Positions 47,689 to 56,253 of a stretch of DNA of 64,000 bases are shown here, piece by piece. The first letter of the stretch is position 1; every line of letters starts with the position of its first letter. Source of the stretch: Rhizobium sp. G21. Lineage in GTDB: Bacteria; Pseudomonadota; Alphaproteobacteria; Rhizobiales; Rhizobiaceae. Made by a program: the position numbers and the translations under genes. The notes beneath the pieces were generated by a model. That model did no database searches. It was given only the letters and a program-made list of their open reading frames with translations, and was not told where the DNA came from. The stretch covers positions 682,001-746,000 of the forward strand of contig NZ_JACFXW010000001.1 in assembly GCF_014158035.1 (NCBI RefSeq), in the 5' to 3' direction.

Positions 47689-49449
47689 ATGCCACGCATT
47701 ATCCGCAGCGTCCTGCCAGCGACGCTTCTTTCATTGGGTCTCGCCATGAGCCCCATGACCTCAGTCGCCACTCATGCGGCGCCATCCGCCGCCTACCAAT
47801 CCAAGAAGCTGAACGCCGCCCAGCTGCTGGACAAACAGGCCCAGGCGATCCTGGTGACCGCACGCGCGATCAATGCGCTTCCCAGGAGCAAGCGGGGCAA
47901 ATCGGCGCCCTTGCTCAAGGCGCTTGCCGAAGCCGCCAAGCAATTGAAGGCCGTCGATAAGGCAGCGCGCTCCAAAAATTCCGCCAATCTCGCCAAAAGC
48001 CTGCCAAAATACGCCTCCGCCGTCGCCCAGGTGGAGTTGAGCTACGGTCTTTCCGGGATCAAGGACAGGAAGGTCAAGATCGGCGTCGAAACGCTCGGCA
48101 AAGCCTGGGAAAACTATCTGAAGCGAGTGAAGGGCGGCAAAGCCGCCAACGCCAAGGATGCTGCCGTCAAGAACGGTCGCCGTCTGGCCGCGATGCAGAA
48201 GCGGCTCGCCGAGATGGCTGCGCTGAAAGCGCTGAACGCCAGCCAGAGGAAGGAAGTCGAGAGGCTGCAACGCCTGCTCGATCGCGCCTCACGCGCAAAC
48301 CGGCTGCCGAGCCAGCAATGGCAGACGATCTACCTGATCGCGACGTTCGAAGGCTATTACTCCGGTTATTATTACTGGTATGCGGCCTATGAACCGGAAT
48401 ATTACACCGTCTATCGCGACCAGTGGGATTACATCTCGACGGCAACGACCTATTTCTACGAGGAGACGACCTACTACTACGAATCCTATTCTTGGGAGAC
48501 ATATCAGGAAACCGTTCAAGTCTCACAAAGCTACGACTTCTCCTACTCCGCAGAAGAATATCAGTCGTTCACCAGCGAATATGAAAGCGTCGAATCCAAT
48601 TTCGCCGAAACGGTCGAGGAGGCATACGCGTCCGAGGAAGAGGTGAAGCAAATCGAAGCCGCCGAAAGCTACGACTCGCAGGAGGTGATCGAGGATGCGG
48701 CTGAAATTGCCGATCCGCAAGCGGACGAAGCGGCGACGCTGGAAGACGAGCCCGCCACCGCCGCTGACGACGAGCAGGCTATGCCCGTCGATGATCCGGA
48801 CGACGTCATGGCCGACGATGCGCAGGATCAGCCGGCCGACGCGGCCGATGCGCCTGCGGACGTTTCCAATCAGGAGCAGGCGGCGCCGAAGGACAATACC
48901 GGGGAGATGAACGCCGACGAACAGTCGCAGGAGCAGGAGCAGGCGCCGGACGCGAGCGATCGGGACAATCTCCAGGACGAGCAGGCCGCGCCTCAGGAAG
49001 ACAATTCCGAACAGGCCGCGCCTGCCCAAGACGATGGCGAGCAGGCCGCTCCGGTCGACGAAGCGCCGGAGGAAGCGGCGCCTGCAGACGACGGCTCCGA
49101 TCATGCCGCGCCGATGGAGGAAGAGCCTACAGACGCGGCGCCCGCCGAGGATGAAACCGAGCAAGTCGCGCCTGCCCAAGACGATGGCGAGGAACCCGCC
49201 CCCGTCGACGAAGCGCCGGAGGAAGCCGCCCCTATGGACGACGGCTCCGACCAAGCTGCACCGATGGAGGAAGAGCCTGAAGAAGCGGCGCCCGCCGAGG
49301 ATGATCAGAGCCAGATGGATGAGCCGGCCGATGATGGCGGCGAGGCCATGTCAGACGACTCGGGTGGGCAGGAAGAAGCCGCGCCCGATGACGGCGGAGC
49401 CGACATGCCCGCGGAGGAGTCTGCCGACGACGGCGGCGAAGTCGAGTAA
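47689..49449 (+). CDS. Exported Tyr-rich and acidic-repeat protein, unknown function
   Basis: 586 residues, no recognised family. The N-terminus MPRIIRSVLPATLLSLGLAM starts an export signal ending near ATHAAPSA. A Lys/Ala-rich helical part (about residues 40-210) is followed by a very Tyr-rich stretch (about 214-300; e.g. EGYYSGYYYWYAAYEPEYY). The C-terminal half is almost only Asp, Glu, Ala, Pro and Gln, with a 50-residue near-repeat. Start chosen by the signal and aaggggcc upstream; the frame is open 34 codons further. Candidates: cell-surface or wall-associated protein, or a metal- or cation-binding matrix protein; none is supported by a motif. Confidence 0.75.
   Translation: MPRIIRSVLPATLLSLGLAMSPMTSVATHAAPSAAYQSKKLNAAQLLDKQAQAILVTARAINALPRSKRGKSAPLLKALAEAAKQLKAVDKAARSKNSANLAKSLPKYASAVAQVELSYGLSGIKDRKVKIGVETLGKAWENYLKRVKGGKAANAKDAAVKNGRRLAAMQKRLAEMAALKALNASQRKEVERLQRLLDRASRANRLPSQQWQTIYLIATFEGYYSGYYYWYAAYEPEYYTVYRDQWDYISTATTYFYEETTYYYESYSWETYQETVQVSQSYDFSYSAEEYQSFTSEYESVESNFAETVEEAYASEEEVKQIEAAESYDSQEVIEDAAEIADPQADEAATLEDEPATAADDEQAMPVDDPDDVMADDAQDQPADAADAPADVSNQEQAAPKDNTGEMNADEQSQEQEQAPDASDRDNLQDEQAAPQEDNSEQAAPAQDDGEQAAPVDEAPEEAAPADDGSDHAAPMEEEPTDAAPAEDETEQVAPAQDDGEEPAPVDEAPEEAAPMDDGSDQAAPMEEEPEEAAPAEDDQSQMDEPADDGGEAMSDDSGGQEEAAPDDGGADMPAEESADDGGEVE
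49018..49305 (+). repeat. 150-bp tandem repeat inside the acidic-repeat gene
   Basis: Two adjacent near-identical units of 150 bp (first copy starts at 49018, second at 49168), each beginning gcgcctgcccaagacgatgg and encoding about 50 residues with APVDEAPEEAAP and APMEEEP. Because the unit is a multiple of three, copy number changes would keep the frame. Confidence 0.85.
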
Positions 49450-49548
49450 TAGTGCGAACCGACATAGTGGGAAGTCACTCAGCGCAACTGACCGATAGCC
49501 ACGGGCAGAGCGCTTGACACCGCCGCCGCACGAACGCATTTGAGGGGA

Positions 49549-50109
49549 ATGAAAGCTTCTGAAACTGACATTCTCCTCATCCCCGGAGTCGGCGCGCCGC
49601 ACCCGGACCACTGGCAGAACCGATGGTCCGCACGGCTCGGCACCGCGCGGCGCGTGGAGCAGGCCTCCTTCACCCAGCCGGACCGCGACGCCTGGATCGA
49701 GACCATCCGCAAGGCCATCACCGAGGCCGAGCGGCCGGTCGTGCTCGTGGCGCATAGCCTGGGAATCGGAGCGGCTTTGCACGCTCTCGACGGAGCCGCC
49801 GACAAGGTCGCCGGAGGTTTCTTCGTCGCGCCGCCCGACTTGACGCTCAAAGGGCCGCGCAAGAAGATCTTCGAGACCTTCGGCCCTTATCCCAATGCGC
49901 CCTTGCCCTTCCCCTCCATCACCGTGGCGAGCCAGAACGACATCCACGGCTCCTATGAGCATGCGGGCGACGTGGCCAACGCCTGGGGCTCGTTTCTGGT
50001 GGACGCGGGCAATTCCGGCCATATCGACATCGACTCGGGTCATGGCCCTTGGCCCGAGGGCACGATGGTCTTCGCGCAATTTCTGTCGCGGCTGAAGCCG
50101 CGGGCCTGA
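49549..50109 (+). CDS. Alpha/beta hydrolase of the RBBP9/YdeN family
   Basis: 186 residues. The nucleophile elbow AHSLGIGAAL (Ser), preceded by VLVAHS, and the C-terminal NSGHIDIDSGHGPWPEG (His) match the YdeN/RBBP9 serine hydrolase family, which has a small one-domain fold. DILLIPGVGAPHPDHWQNRW is the start motif. GAGGGG lies 3-8 bases before the ATG; an upstream TTG is not used. Substrate unknown. Convergent with the zeta-type gene through a shared hairpin. Confidence 0.88.
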   Translation: MKASETDILLIPGVGAPHPDHWQNRWSARLGTARRVEQASFTQPDRDAWIETIRKAITEAERPVVLVAHSLGIGAALHALDGAADKVAGGFFVAPPDLTLKGPRKKIFETFGPYPNAPLPFPSITVASQNDIHGSYEHAGDVANAWGSFLVDAGNSGHIDIDSGHGPWPEGTMVFAQFLSRLKPRA

Positions 50110-50130
50110 CGCCTGTCGCAAAGCAACAAA

Positions 50131-50154
50131 AAAGCCGCCCCGAAGAGCGGCTTT
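50131..50154. terminator. Bidirectional terminator, hydrolase/zeta genes
   Basis: 8-bp stem AAAGCCGC / GCGGCTTT with an eight-base loop, 21 bases after the hydrolase stop and 21 bases before the zeta gene stop. On the minus strand T6 follows the stem, so it is strongest for the zeta gene. Confidence 0.85.
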
Positions 50155-50174
50155 CACGGTGAGGATGGCTGAAC

Positions 50175-50489
50175 TCAGCCCTTTTCGATCTGGTCGGCGG
50201 CCACCGACAGCAATTCCGACAATTTGGCGCGGATCTCTTCGGCGGACTTGGACACGCCGCCTGCGGTCAGATCGCCTTCGACCTTGCGCACCACGTCTTC
50301 ATCGCCGGCTTCCTCGAAATCGGCCGCGACGACTTCCTTCGCATAAGCGTCCGCATCGGTCTTGCCGAGCAGTTCGGCGGCCCAGAGGCCGAGCAACTTG
50401 TTGCGCCGGGCGATGATCTTGAATTTCTTTTCTTCATCGTGGGCGTATTTGTTTTCGAAGGCCTTTTCGCGATCGCTGATAGCCGACAT
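50175..50489 (-). CDS. ATP synthase zeta-type inhibitor protein (DUF1476), copy 1
   Basis: 104 residues. ISDREKAFENKYAHDEEKKF is the N-terminal inhibitory segment of the DUF1476 family; NKLLGLWAAELLGKTDADAY follows. In Paracoccus this family (zeta subunit) binds F1 and blocks ATP hydrolysis. A good start with tgggga nearby. Closely related to the second gene 172 bases upstream, which is the tandem paralogue. Confidence 0.88.
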   Translation of the reverse strand: MSAISDREKAFENKYAHDEEKKFKIIARRNKLLGLWAAELLGKTDADAYAKEVVAADFEEAGDEDVVRKVEGDLTAGGVSKSAEEIRAKLSELLSVAADQIEKG

Positions 50490-50661
50490 TGGGGTCTCCC
50501 GAATTGTTGCATCGTCCGCGACGCTTATAGTCGTTCAATTCGGAAATCGAAAGTGCGATTTCGTCTCAGGCGCCCGACGGTTCGCGGCAAAACCGCATAG
50601 GACAACCGCCCCGACGGAAAATCCCGGCGGAGCGGCTGAAAGTGGAGTTATATCGGATCGG

Positions 50662-50970
50662 TCAGGCGGCGACGGCCTGCTGCTCGGCGAAGAGAAGCTC
50701 GACCATCTTCACGCGGACTTCGTAATGGGCGCAGGCAATGCCGGCCCGGTTCAGGTCGAGGCGCACCTTGCCGGCCATCACGTCGTCGTCCGGTGTCGCG
50801 AGATAGAGGTCGGAGAGCTGCGAGGCGTAGGCGTCGGCATCGGCGCCGATCTGTTCGGCGGCCCAGGCGGCGAGGCGGCGGGTGCGGCGCATGATGGCGT
50901 GGAAGCGCGCATCCTCGTCATGAGCGAACTTGTTTTCGAGCGTGCTTTCGATTTTCTTGATGTTCTTCAT
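50662..50970 (-). CDS. ATP synthase zeta-type inhibitor protein (DUF1476), copy 2 (diverged)
   Basis: 102 residues. Same layout as copy 1: TLENKFAHDEDARFHAIMRR, RLAAWAAEQIGADADAYASQ and a C-terminal VKMVELLFAEQQAVAA. The FAHDE core is kept, but the start and much of the rest have diverged. It may be a functional paralogue with another regulation or a redundant copy. No ATP synthase gene lies in the window. Confidence 0.82.
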   Translation of the reverse strand: MKNIKKIESTLENKFAHDEDARFHAIMRRTRRLAAWAAEQIGADADAYASQLSDLYLATPDDDVMAGKVRLDLNRAGIACAHYEVRVKMVELLFAEQQAVAA

Positions 50971-51207
50971 TTTCTCGTCCCCGTTTGTCTGTGATCTTGG
51001 CGATCATCGTTTCGACAAGACCGGTTATACAACTTGCGACTGAAAACTTCGCAAAACGGTTCATTACAATTCTCTCTAAGCGCCGATCTCTGGACAGCGG
51101 ACGATGCGTGATTGTGAATTCCGATCTTTTCGGCTAATGAGCGTTTAACGCATCGACGGGGCGCCGCAGTCCGCGTGAGTCCCCGCCAAACGAAAAGAGA
51201 AGACTTT

Positions 51208-51981
51208 ATGAACAACCGCCGCCGCCGGATTTACGAAGGCAAGGGGAAGATCCTTTACGAAGGTCCGGAACCTGGCACGCTCGTGCAATTCTTCAAGGAC
51301 GACGCCACAGCGTTCAACAAGAAGAAGCACGAGATCATCGATGGCAAGGGCGTCATCAACAACCGCATCTCCGAGTTCGTCTTCACGCATCTGAACCGGA
51401 TCGGCATTCCCACGCATTTCATCCGCCGCCTCAACATGCGCGAGCAGTTGATCCGCGAAGTTGAGATGATCCCGCTCGAAGTCGTGGTGCGCAATGTCGC
51501 CGCCGGCGAACTCGCCTCGCGCCTCGGCATCGAGGAAGGGCTGGTGCTGCCGCGGTCGATCATCGAATTCTACTACAAGTCGGACGCGCTCGACGACCCG
51601 ATGGTGTCGGAAGAACACATTACCGCCTTCGGCTGGGCGAGCCCGCAGGAACTCGACGACGTGATGGCGCTTGCCATCCGCATCAACGATTTCCTGACCG
51701 GCCTCTTCCTCGGCGTCGGAATCCAGCTCGTCGATTTCAAGATCGAATGCGGCCGCCTCTATGAAGGCGACATGATGCGCATCATCCTCGCCGACGAGAT
51801 CTCGCCGGATTCCTGCCGTCTCTGGGACATCGAAACCCGCGAGCGGCTCGACAAGGATCGCTTCCGCAAGGATCTCGGCGGTCTGCTCGACGCCTATCAG
51901 GAAGTTGCGCGCCGTCTGGGCATCATCAATGAGAACGAGCCTATCCGCGGCGCAGGCCCGGTGCTCGTCAAGTCGGACTGA
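51208..51981 (+). CDS. purC: Phosphoribosylaminoimidazole-succinocarboxamide synthase
   Basis: 257 residues, rhizobial type Pur[58 protein letters not shown] and [20 protein letters not shown]. The enzyme forms SAICAR from CAIR and Asp. aaaagagaagac precedes the ATG. First of the purC-purS pair. Confidence 0.95.
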   Translation: MNNRRRRIYEGKGKILYEGPEPGTLVQFFKDDATAFNKKKHEIIDGKGVINNRISEFVFTHLNRIGIPTHFIRRLNMREQLIREVEMIPLEVVVRNVAAGELASRLGIEEGLVLPRSIIEFYYKSDALDDPMVSEEHITAFGWASPQELDDVMALAIRINDFLTGLFLGVGIQLVDFKIECGRLYEGDMMRIILADEISPDSCRLWDIETRERLDKDRFRKDLGGLLDAYQEVARRLGIINENEPIRGAGPVLVKSD

Positions 51982-52022
51982 ACGGTCCGCAGCCAGCTTC
52001 TATCGGATATGCAGAGGGACAT

Positions 52023-52265
52023 ATGATCAAGGCGCGTGTAGTTGTTACGCTGAAGAACGGGGTTTTGGACCCGCAGGGCAAGGCCATCGAGGGCGCGCTG
52101 TCGGCGCTCGACTTCTCCGATGTCGGCAGCGTCCGCCAGGGCAAGGTTTTCGACATCGAAATCGCCCATGACGACAAAGCCAAGGCGGAAGCCGATCTCA
52201 AGGCGATGTGCGAAAAGCTGCTCGCCAACACCGTGATCGAAAACTACAGCGTCAGCCTGGGCTAA
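52023..52265 (+). CDS. purS: Phosphoribosylformylglycinamidine synthase subunit PurS
   Basis: 80 residues, compact PurS fold: MIKARVVVTLKNGVLDPQGK, EGALSALDFSDVGSVRQGK and the end MCEKLLANTVIENYSVSLG. It bridges PurL and PurQ in the FGAM synthase. 41 bases after purC; a terminator follows. Confidence 0.95.
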   Translation: MIKARVVVTLKNGVLDPQGKAIEGALSALDFSDVGSVRQGKVFDIEIAHDDKAKAEADLKAMCEKLLANTVIENYSVSLG

Positions 52266-52291
52266 TCTGAAGCTCGTAGTTGAACTTGAGG

Positions 52292-52321
52292 CCGCTGCGG
52301 GATTTCTCGCGGCGGTTTTTT
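52292..52321 (+). terminator. Intrinsic terminator after purS
   Basis: A 10-bp stem CCGCTGCGGG / CTCGCGGCGG with two G-U pairs and loop ATTT is followed by T6. It ends the purC-purS message before the coiled-coil, kptA and purQ genes, so purQ needs its own promoter or readthrough. Confidence 0.85.
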
Positions 52322-52403
52322 GCATTTTGACCATTCTCATGCCTAGGATCTACCCTAAAGAAGATATATGGTTGTCGAGCTCGTTATGGTTGAGGAACAG
52401 CCG

Positions 52404-52658
52404 ATGGCCGACGTGACGCAGGAATTGATGTTCGAAATCTTGAAGAACCTTCAGCAGCGCTTCGACAAAGTGGATCACGCGGTTTCCGAGTTGCGGCAGG
52501 ACATGCTGTCCATTCGTGGCCATCTTCACAATGTACAGGGTGATCTGAATGGCATTAGGAGCGTTTGCGCCCGTATTGATGATCGGACCGATCGCATCGA
52601 GACGCGGCTCGACCTGCGCGAATTCGCAGAAGCGGCGCAAAAGCCCCTGACGCCTTGA
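52404..52658 (+). CDS. Small coiled-coil protein, unknown function
   Basis: 84 residues, mostly one long helix with heptads: MADVTQELMFEILKNLQQRF, KVDHAVSELRQDMLSIRGHL, then IDDRTDRIETRLDLREF. The ribosome site gaggaa is at the right distance from this ATG; a longer start 12 codons upstream has none. Similar small proteins occur in rhizobia; no function known to me. Ten bases before kptA, probably in one transcript. Confidence 0.7.
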   Translation: MADVTQELMFEILKNLQQRFDKVDHAVSELRQDMLSIRGHLHNVQGDLNGIRSVCARIDDRTDRIETRLDLREFAEAAQKPLTP

Positions 52659-52667
52659 AACATCGTG

Positions 52668-53206
52668 ATGCCCACTGACGCCCAGATTTCCAAATTCATG
52701 AGCTATGTTCTGCGCCATGCGCCGCACGAGCTCGATCTTGAACTCGACCCGCATGGCTGGACCGACTACTCGCAGTTCAGCGACAGGCTGTGCGAGAAGC
52801 TCGGCGCGTCCGACGACGACATCCGGCGCGTCATCTCCGAGAACGCCAAGAAGCGGTTCACACTTGAAAATGGCCGTATCCGCGCCGCCCAAGGGCACAG
52901 CGTTGACGTCGATCTGGCGCTGGAAGCGGTCACGCCTCCGAGGATCCTCTATCATGGAACGACGGCGGCAGCCTGGGAGGAGATCCGGACATCCGGCCTG
53001 AAACCAGCCATGTCCATCTGTCGCCCGATCTCGAAACGGCCAGGCAGGTCGCCATGCGGCGACGCGGTCCGCATATGCTGTTGACGGTGGATGCGGTGGC
53101 CATGGCGGAAGCAGGTTATGCTTTCCTTCGCGCCGACAATGGCGTATGGCTCACCGCGAACGTCCCGCCGGACTATTTGTCCCCCGTTACGGAGATTGCC
53201 CGATGA
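52668..53206 (+). CDS. kptA: RNA 2'-phosphotransferase (Tpt1/KptA family), frameshifted (probable sequence error)
   Basis: 179 residues after correction. KptA removes a 2'-phosphate from spliced or repaired RNA using NAD+. Motifs: [61 protein letters not shown]. The frame breaks near 53003-53008 (AAACCAGCC); with one added base it continues [20 protein letters not shown] and [19 protein letters not shown] to the end. Corrected length equals the family norm. The stop overlaps the purQ ATG (ATGA), coupling the two. In bacteria its natural substrate is unknown. Confidence 0.82.
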
Positions 53207-53874
53207 AATCCGCCGTCGTCCAGCTTCCTGGCCTCAACCGCGACCGCGACATGATCGCCGCCCTGACCAAGATTTCGGGCCAGGCGCCCTTGACCATCTG
53301 GCAGACCGAGACCGAGATCCCCGACGTCGACCTGATCGTCATCCCCGGCGGCTTCTCCTATGGCGACTACCTGCGCTGCGGCGCGATCGCGGCGCGCATG
53401 CCGGTCATGCAGGCGATCCGCGAAAAGGCGGACAAGGGCGTGAAGGTGATGGGCGTCTGCAACGGCTTCCAGATCCTGCTCGAAGCCGGCATGCTGCCGG
53501 GCGCCCTGATGCGCAACGCCTCGCTGAAATTCGTCTGCCGCGAAGTGAAGCTCGAAGTGGTCAACGCCGAAACCGACTTCACCCGCGCTTATGAAAAGGG
53601 CCAGATCATCCGCTCGCCGGTCGCCCATCACGACGGCAATTATTTCGCCGACGCCGAGACGCTGGCGCGGATCGAGGGCGAAGGACAGGTGCTGTTCCGC
53701 TATACGCCCGAGACCAATCCGAACGGCTCGATCAACCACATCGCCGGCCTGATGAACGCCAAGGGCAATGTTCTCGGCATGATGCCGCATCCGGAAAACT
53801 TGATCGAAGCCGCCCATGGCGGCTCCGACGGCAAGGGCATCTTCGCCTCGGCGCTCGACGTCATCGCCGCCTGA
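53203..53874 (+). CDS. purQ: Phosphoribosylformylglycinamidine synthase subunit PurQ
   Basis: 223 residues, class I glutamine amidotransferase. [20 protein letters not shown], then [20 protein letters not shown] and nucleophile Cys in [19 protein letters not shown]; the C-terminal [20 protein letters not shown] holds the His/Glu. It supplies ammonia to PurL. Its start overlaps the kptA stop. Confidence 0.96.
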   Translation: MKSAVVQLPGLNRDRDMIAALTKISGQAPLTIWQTETEIPDVDLIVIPGGFSYGDYLRCGAIAARMPVMQAIREKADKGVKVMGVCNGFQILLEAGMLPGALMRNASLKFVCREVKLEVVNAETDFTRAYEKGQIIRSPVAHHDGNYFADAETLARIEGEGQVLFRYTPETNPNGSINHIAGLMNAKGNVLGMMPHPENLIEAAHGGSDGKGIFASALDVIAA

Positions 53875-53925
53875 GACCTCCCAAAGCTGCAACCTGTCCG
53901 ACCTCGTTCGACGGAGACATTCGGC

Positions 53926-54315
53926 ATGCGCCTTCCGGCCCGCACCGCGCTCATCGCCTTTTCGGCGCTCGCTGCTTCCTGTTCGACGCCCCAGGCCCCT
54001 GCCCCGCAGGCGTCGATGCGCGCGCTGCCGGTGATGGAGCGCGTCGCACTCGGCGCCAATGCCTGCTGGTTCAAATCCGGCGACCCCGCTTTCAAGAAGT
54101 ACCGCCTCGCCCCGGAACTCAATTCGTTCAGCGGCACGCCGCGCATTCTCCTGGTGCCGGCGCATTCGCCCGAATCGCGGCCGCTTCTGGTCGTTCAGGC
54201 GAGCGGTGAGCGGGCCAAACTCAGCGCTTTCGGGCCGATGATGCAGGACGCTTCGGTGTCCGGCCGGATCAACGCCGACGTGCTGCGTTGGGCGCGCGGC
54301 GGCAAGGGCTGCTGA
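53926..54315 (+). CDS. Small lipoprotein, unknown function
   Basis: 129 residues. The lipoprotein signal ends at ASC (FSALAASCSTPQAP). The mature part has no recognised domain; two further Cys (NACWF, KGC at the end) may pair. ATG after gacattcggc; no clear ribosome site. 51 bases after purQ, maybe co-transcribed. Confidence 0.7.
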   Translation: MRLPARTALIAFSALAASCSTPQAPAPQASMRALPVMERVALGANACWFKSGDPAFKKYRLAPELNSFSGTPRILLVPAHSPESRPLLVVQASGERAKLSAFGPMMQDASVSGRINADVLRWARGGKGC

Positions 54316-54568
54316 TCTGCGCCAATTCGGCGCGACGAAGGCGTCCGAATTCGGGACAGGCTGCAACAATTCGGAAACCAGCCCGTCGCGCATAACGCGA
54401 ACTTTCGATAGAATTCTCAGCTTCAGGCTGCCGATCAAGCTTCGGCGGCGGTCTTCATGTGGACGAAAGCGTTTCACCTGTGAGCCGATTAGAATTTTAG
54501 CGAAACGCTTAACCGGGATTTCAATCCGGAAAGCGAGGCTTGCCCCGATCAATCCAGGGGAGAGAGCC

Positions 54569-55938
54569 ATGAAGACTCCGACATCCATGCTTGTCGACCG
54601 AAGCGGCAACTTCGCGCTGATGGCTGCGCTGGTGGCCACGCCGGTGATCATGGCTTCGGGCATCGCGATCGACATGATCACCGCCTACACCACACGGACC
54701 GAAATGCAGAACGCAGCCGATGCGGCCGTGCTGGCGGCGGCGAGTTCGGGCGAAACGGAGCCCACGGTTCTCGAGACAATTGCGAAGAATTCGTTCGAGG
54801 CCAATTTCAAGTCGGCCTTCGCGAGCGAGGTGCGGATCACCGATTTCACCGTATCGTCCGACAACCGCATCACGCTGAAGGCGTCCGCCAGGACGCCGTT
54901 GACGCTCGCCAAGATCATCCGGCCCGACGGTATCGATGTGAAGATCCTCTCCCAAGCGCAATCCGGCAGCGAAGACGATATCGAAATCGCGCTTGCGCTC
55001 GACAACACCTATTCGATGACCGGCCAGAAGCTGACCGATCTCAAGGCGGCGTCGAATGCGCTGCTGGACGTCTTCGAGAAGATGGACGCCAAGCAGAAGA
55101 AGGCGCGGTTCTCGATCGTGCCGTTTTCCCGTTACGTCAATGTCGGCATGTCCTATCGCAACGCCAGCTGGCTCGACGTGAAGGACGACTATTCCACGAC
55201 GGCGCGGGTCTGCACCAAGTCGCGACCGGTCGTTTCGCAAAGCGGTTGCACGACGGAGAAGAAGACGGGCTACAATGACGGCGTGCCCTATACCTACGAC
55301 CAGAAGGTTTGCAGCAACACCGTCTATGGCGATGAGGTCGAAACCTGCTCCAACAAGACGACGAACTACAAATGGAGCGGCTGCGTCGGCTCACGCACCA
55401 ACCCGCTCGACACCCAGGATATCAGCCCGGACAAGAAATATCCGGGGCTCATGAACATCAAGTGCGGCGCCGCGATCACCACGCTGACGAGCGACTACAC
55501 GAAACTGCGCGCAGCGATCAAGGCGATGGTCGCCAATGACGAAACCTACATCGCGCCCGGCGTACTCTGGGGCTGGAACACGCTGTCGCAAGGCGAGCCC
55601 TTCACGGACGGAAAAGCCTATGACGCCGACGTCAAAAAATTCATCATCATCATGACGGACGGCACGAATACGGTCTCTCCCACCTATCCTACCCACACCA
55701 AGAAGGACACGGTCAAATCCAACACGCTGATGAGCACCGTCTGCCAGAACGCCAAGAACAAGGGCGTTACGATCTTCACCGTGGCCGTTGGAATCGACAA
55801 ATCCTCCAGCACTGCGGTCGAGCTCGGAAAATGCGCTTCCGATGCCGATAAAGCTGTGCTGGTTCAGAATCGAATACGTTGATCGGCGTGTTCGAGGGAA
55901 TCGCCGGGCAGATCCTCACGCCGAGACTGACGATGTAG
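54569..55938 (+). CDS. TadE/TadG-like protein with von Willebrand A domain, frameshifted at the C-terminus
   Basis: 456 residues after correction. The N-terminus is a Flp-pilus-associated membrane helix (NFALMAALVATPVIMASGIA, then AAYTTRTEMQNAADAAVLAA-like). A vWA domain follows, with the metal-site motif LALDNTYSMTGQKLTDLKAA, a Cys-rich insert (about residues 210-275, six or more Cys in spaced pairs) and IIIMTDGTNTVSP. The frame breaks at about 55868-55871; one added base restores NTLIGVFEGIAGQILTPRL, the normal end. Such proteins are part of tight-adherence pilus or surface complexes. No other tad gene is seen. Ribosome site aggggagag. Confidence 0.8.
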
Positions 55939-55963
55939 ACCGGTTCACTCCGGGTCTGCGCCT

Positions 55964-56170
55964 TCACGGCCAGATCCAGCGCCGCGCCTCGGCTTCCGCC
56001 TGGCGGCGACTGATCCCGATATCCTCGAGCGCTGCATCGGTGAGGTCGGCGAGATGAAGACGGGTCCGCCGGTTGCGGCGCATGCGGAGGAAAAGCCACA
56101 CCAACCTGCGCGCCAGCAATGGCTTGATTTCGCTTATATCGCGCGATATCATTGTCTCTATTGTCATCAT
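55964..56170 (-). CDS. DUF1127 domain-containing small protein
   Basis: 68 residues. The C-terminal DUF1127 motif LTDAALEDIGISRRQAEAEA with an Arg-rich middle (LRMRRNRRTRLHLADL) is clear. Start at the ATG of MMTIETMISRD; a longer frame from a TTG runs into the regulator promoter and is not used. Such proteins are common in rhizobia and bind RNA or regulators in some cases. Divergent from the MocR gene. Confidence 0.8.
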   Translation of the reverse strand: MMTIETMISRDISEIKPLLARRLVWLFLRMRRNRRTRLHLADLTDAALEDIGISRRQAEAEARRWIWP

Positions 56171-56215
56171 TTGCACTCGCTTCAAATGAACATTGTCTCG
56201 TAATGCTCCTATGCC

Positions 56216-56244
56216 TTGACTGTTGAAAGGTGACAATATATAGA
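56216..56244 (+). promoter_or_regulatory. Predicted sigma-70 promoter of the MocR gene
   Basis: TTGACT, 17 bases, TATAGA. Transcription would start close to the ATG, so the mRNA is probably leaderless; no ribosome site precedes the ATG. The operator palindrome overlaps the -10 box. Confidence 0.65.
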
Positions 56245-56253
56245 ATTGTCACC
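56229..56253. promoter_or_regulatory. Perfect palindrome, probable MocR operator
   Basis: GGTGACAAT-7 bases-ATTGTCACC, a perfect 9-bp inverted repeat around the -10 box and directly before the ATG. MocR/GntR proteins bind such repeats, so autoregulation is likely. The hexamer ATTGTC also recurs near the DUF1127 start. Confidence 0.75.
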
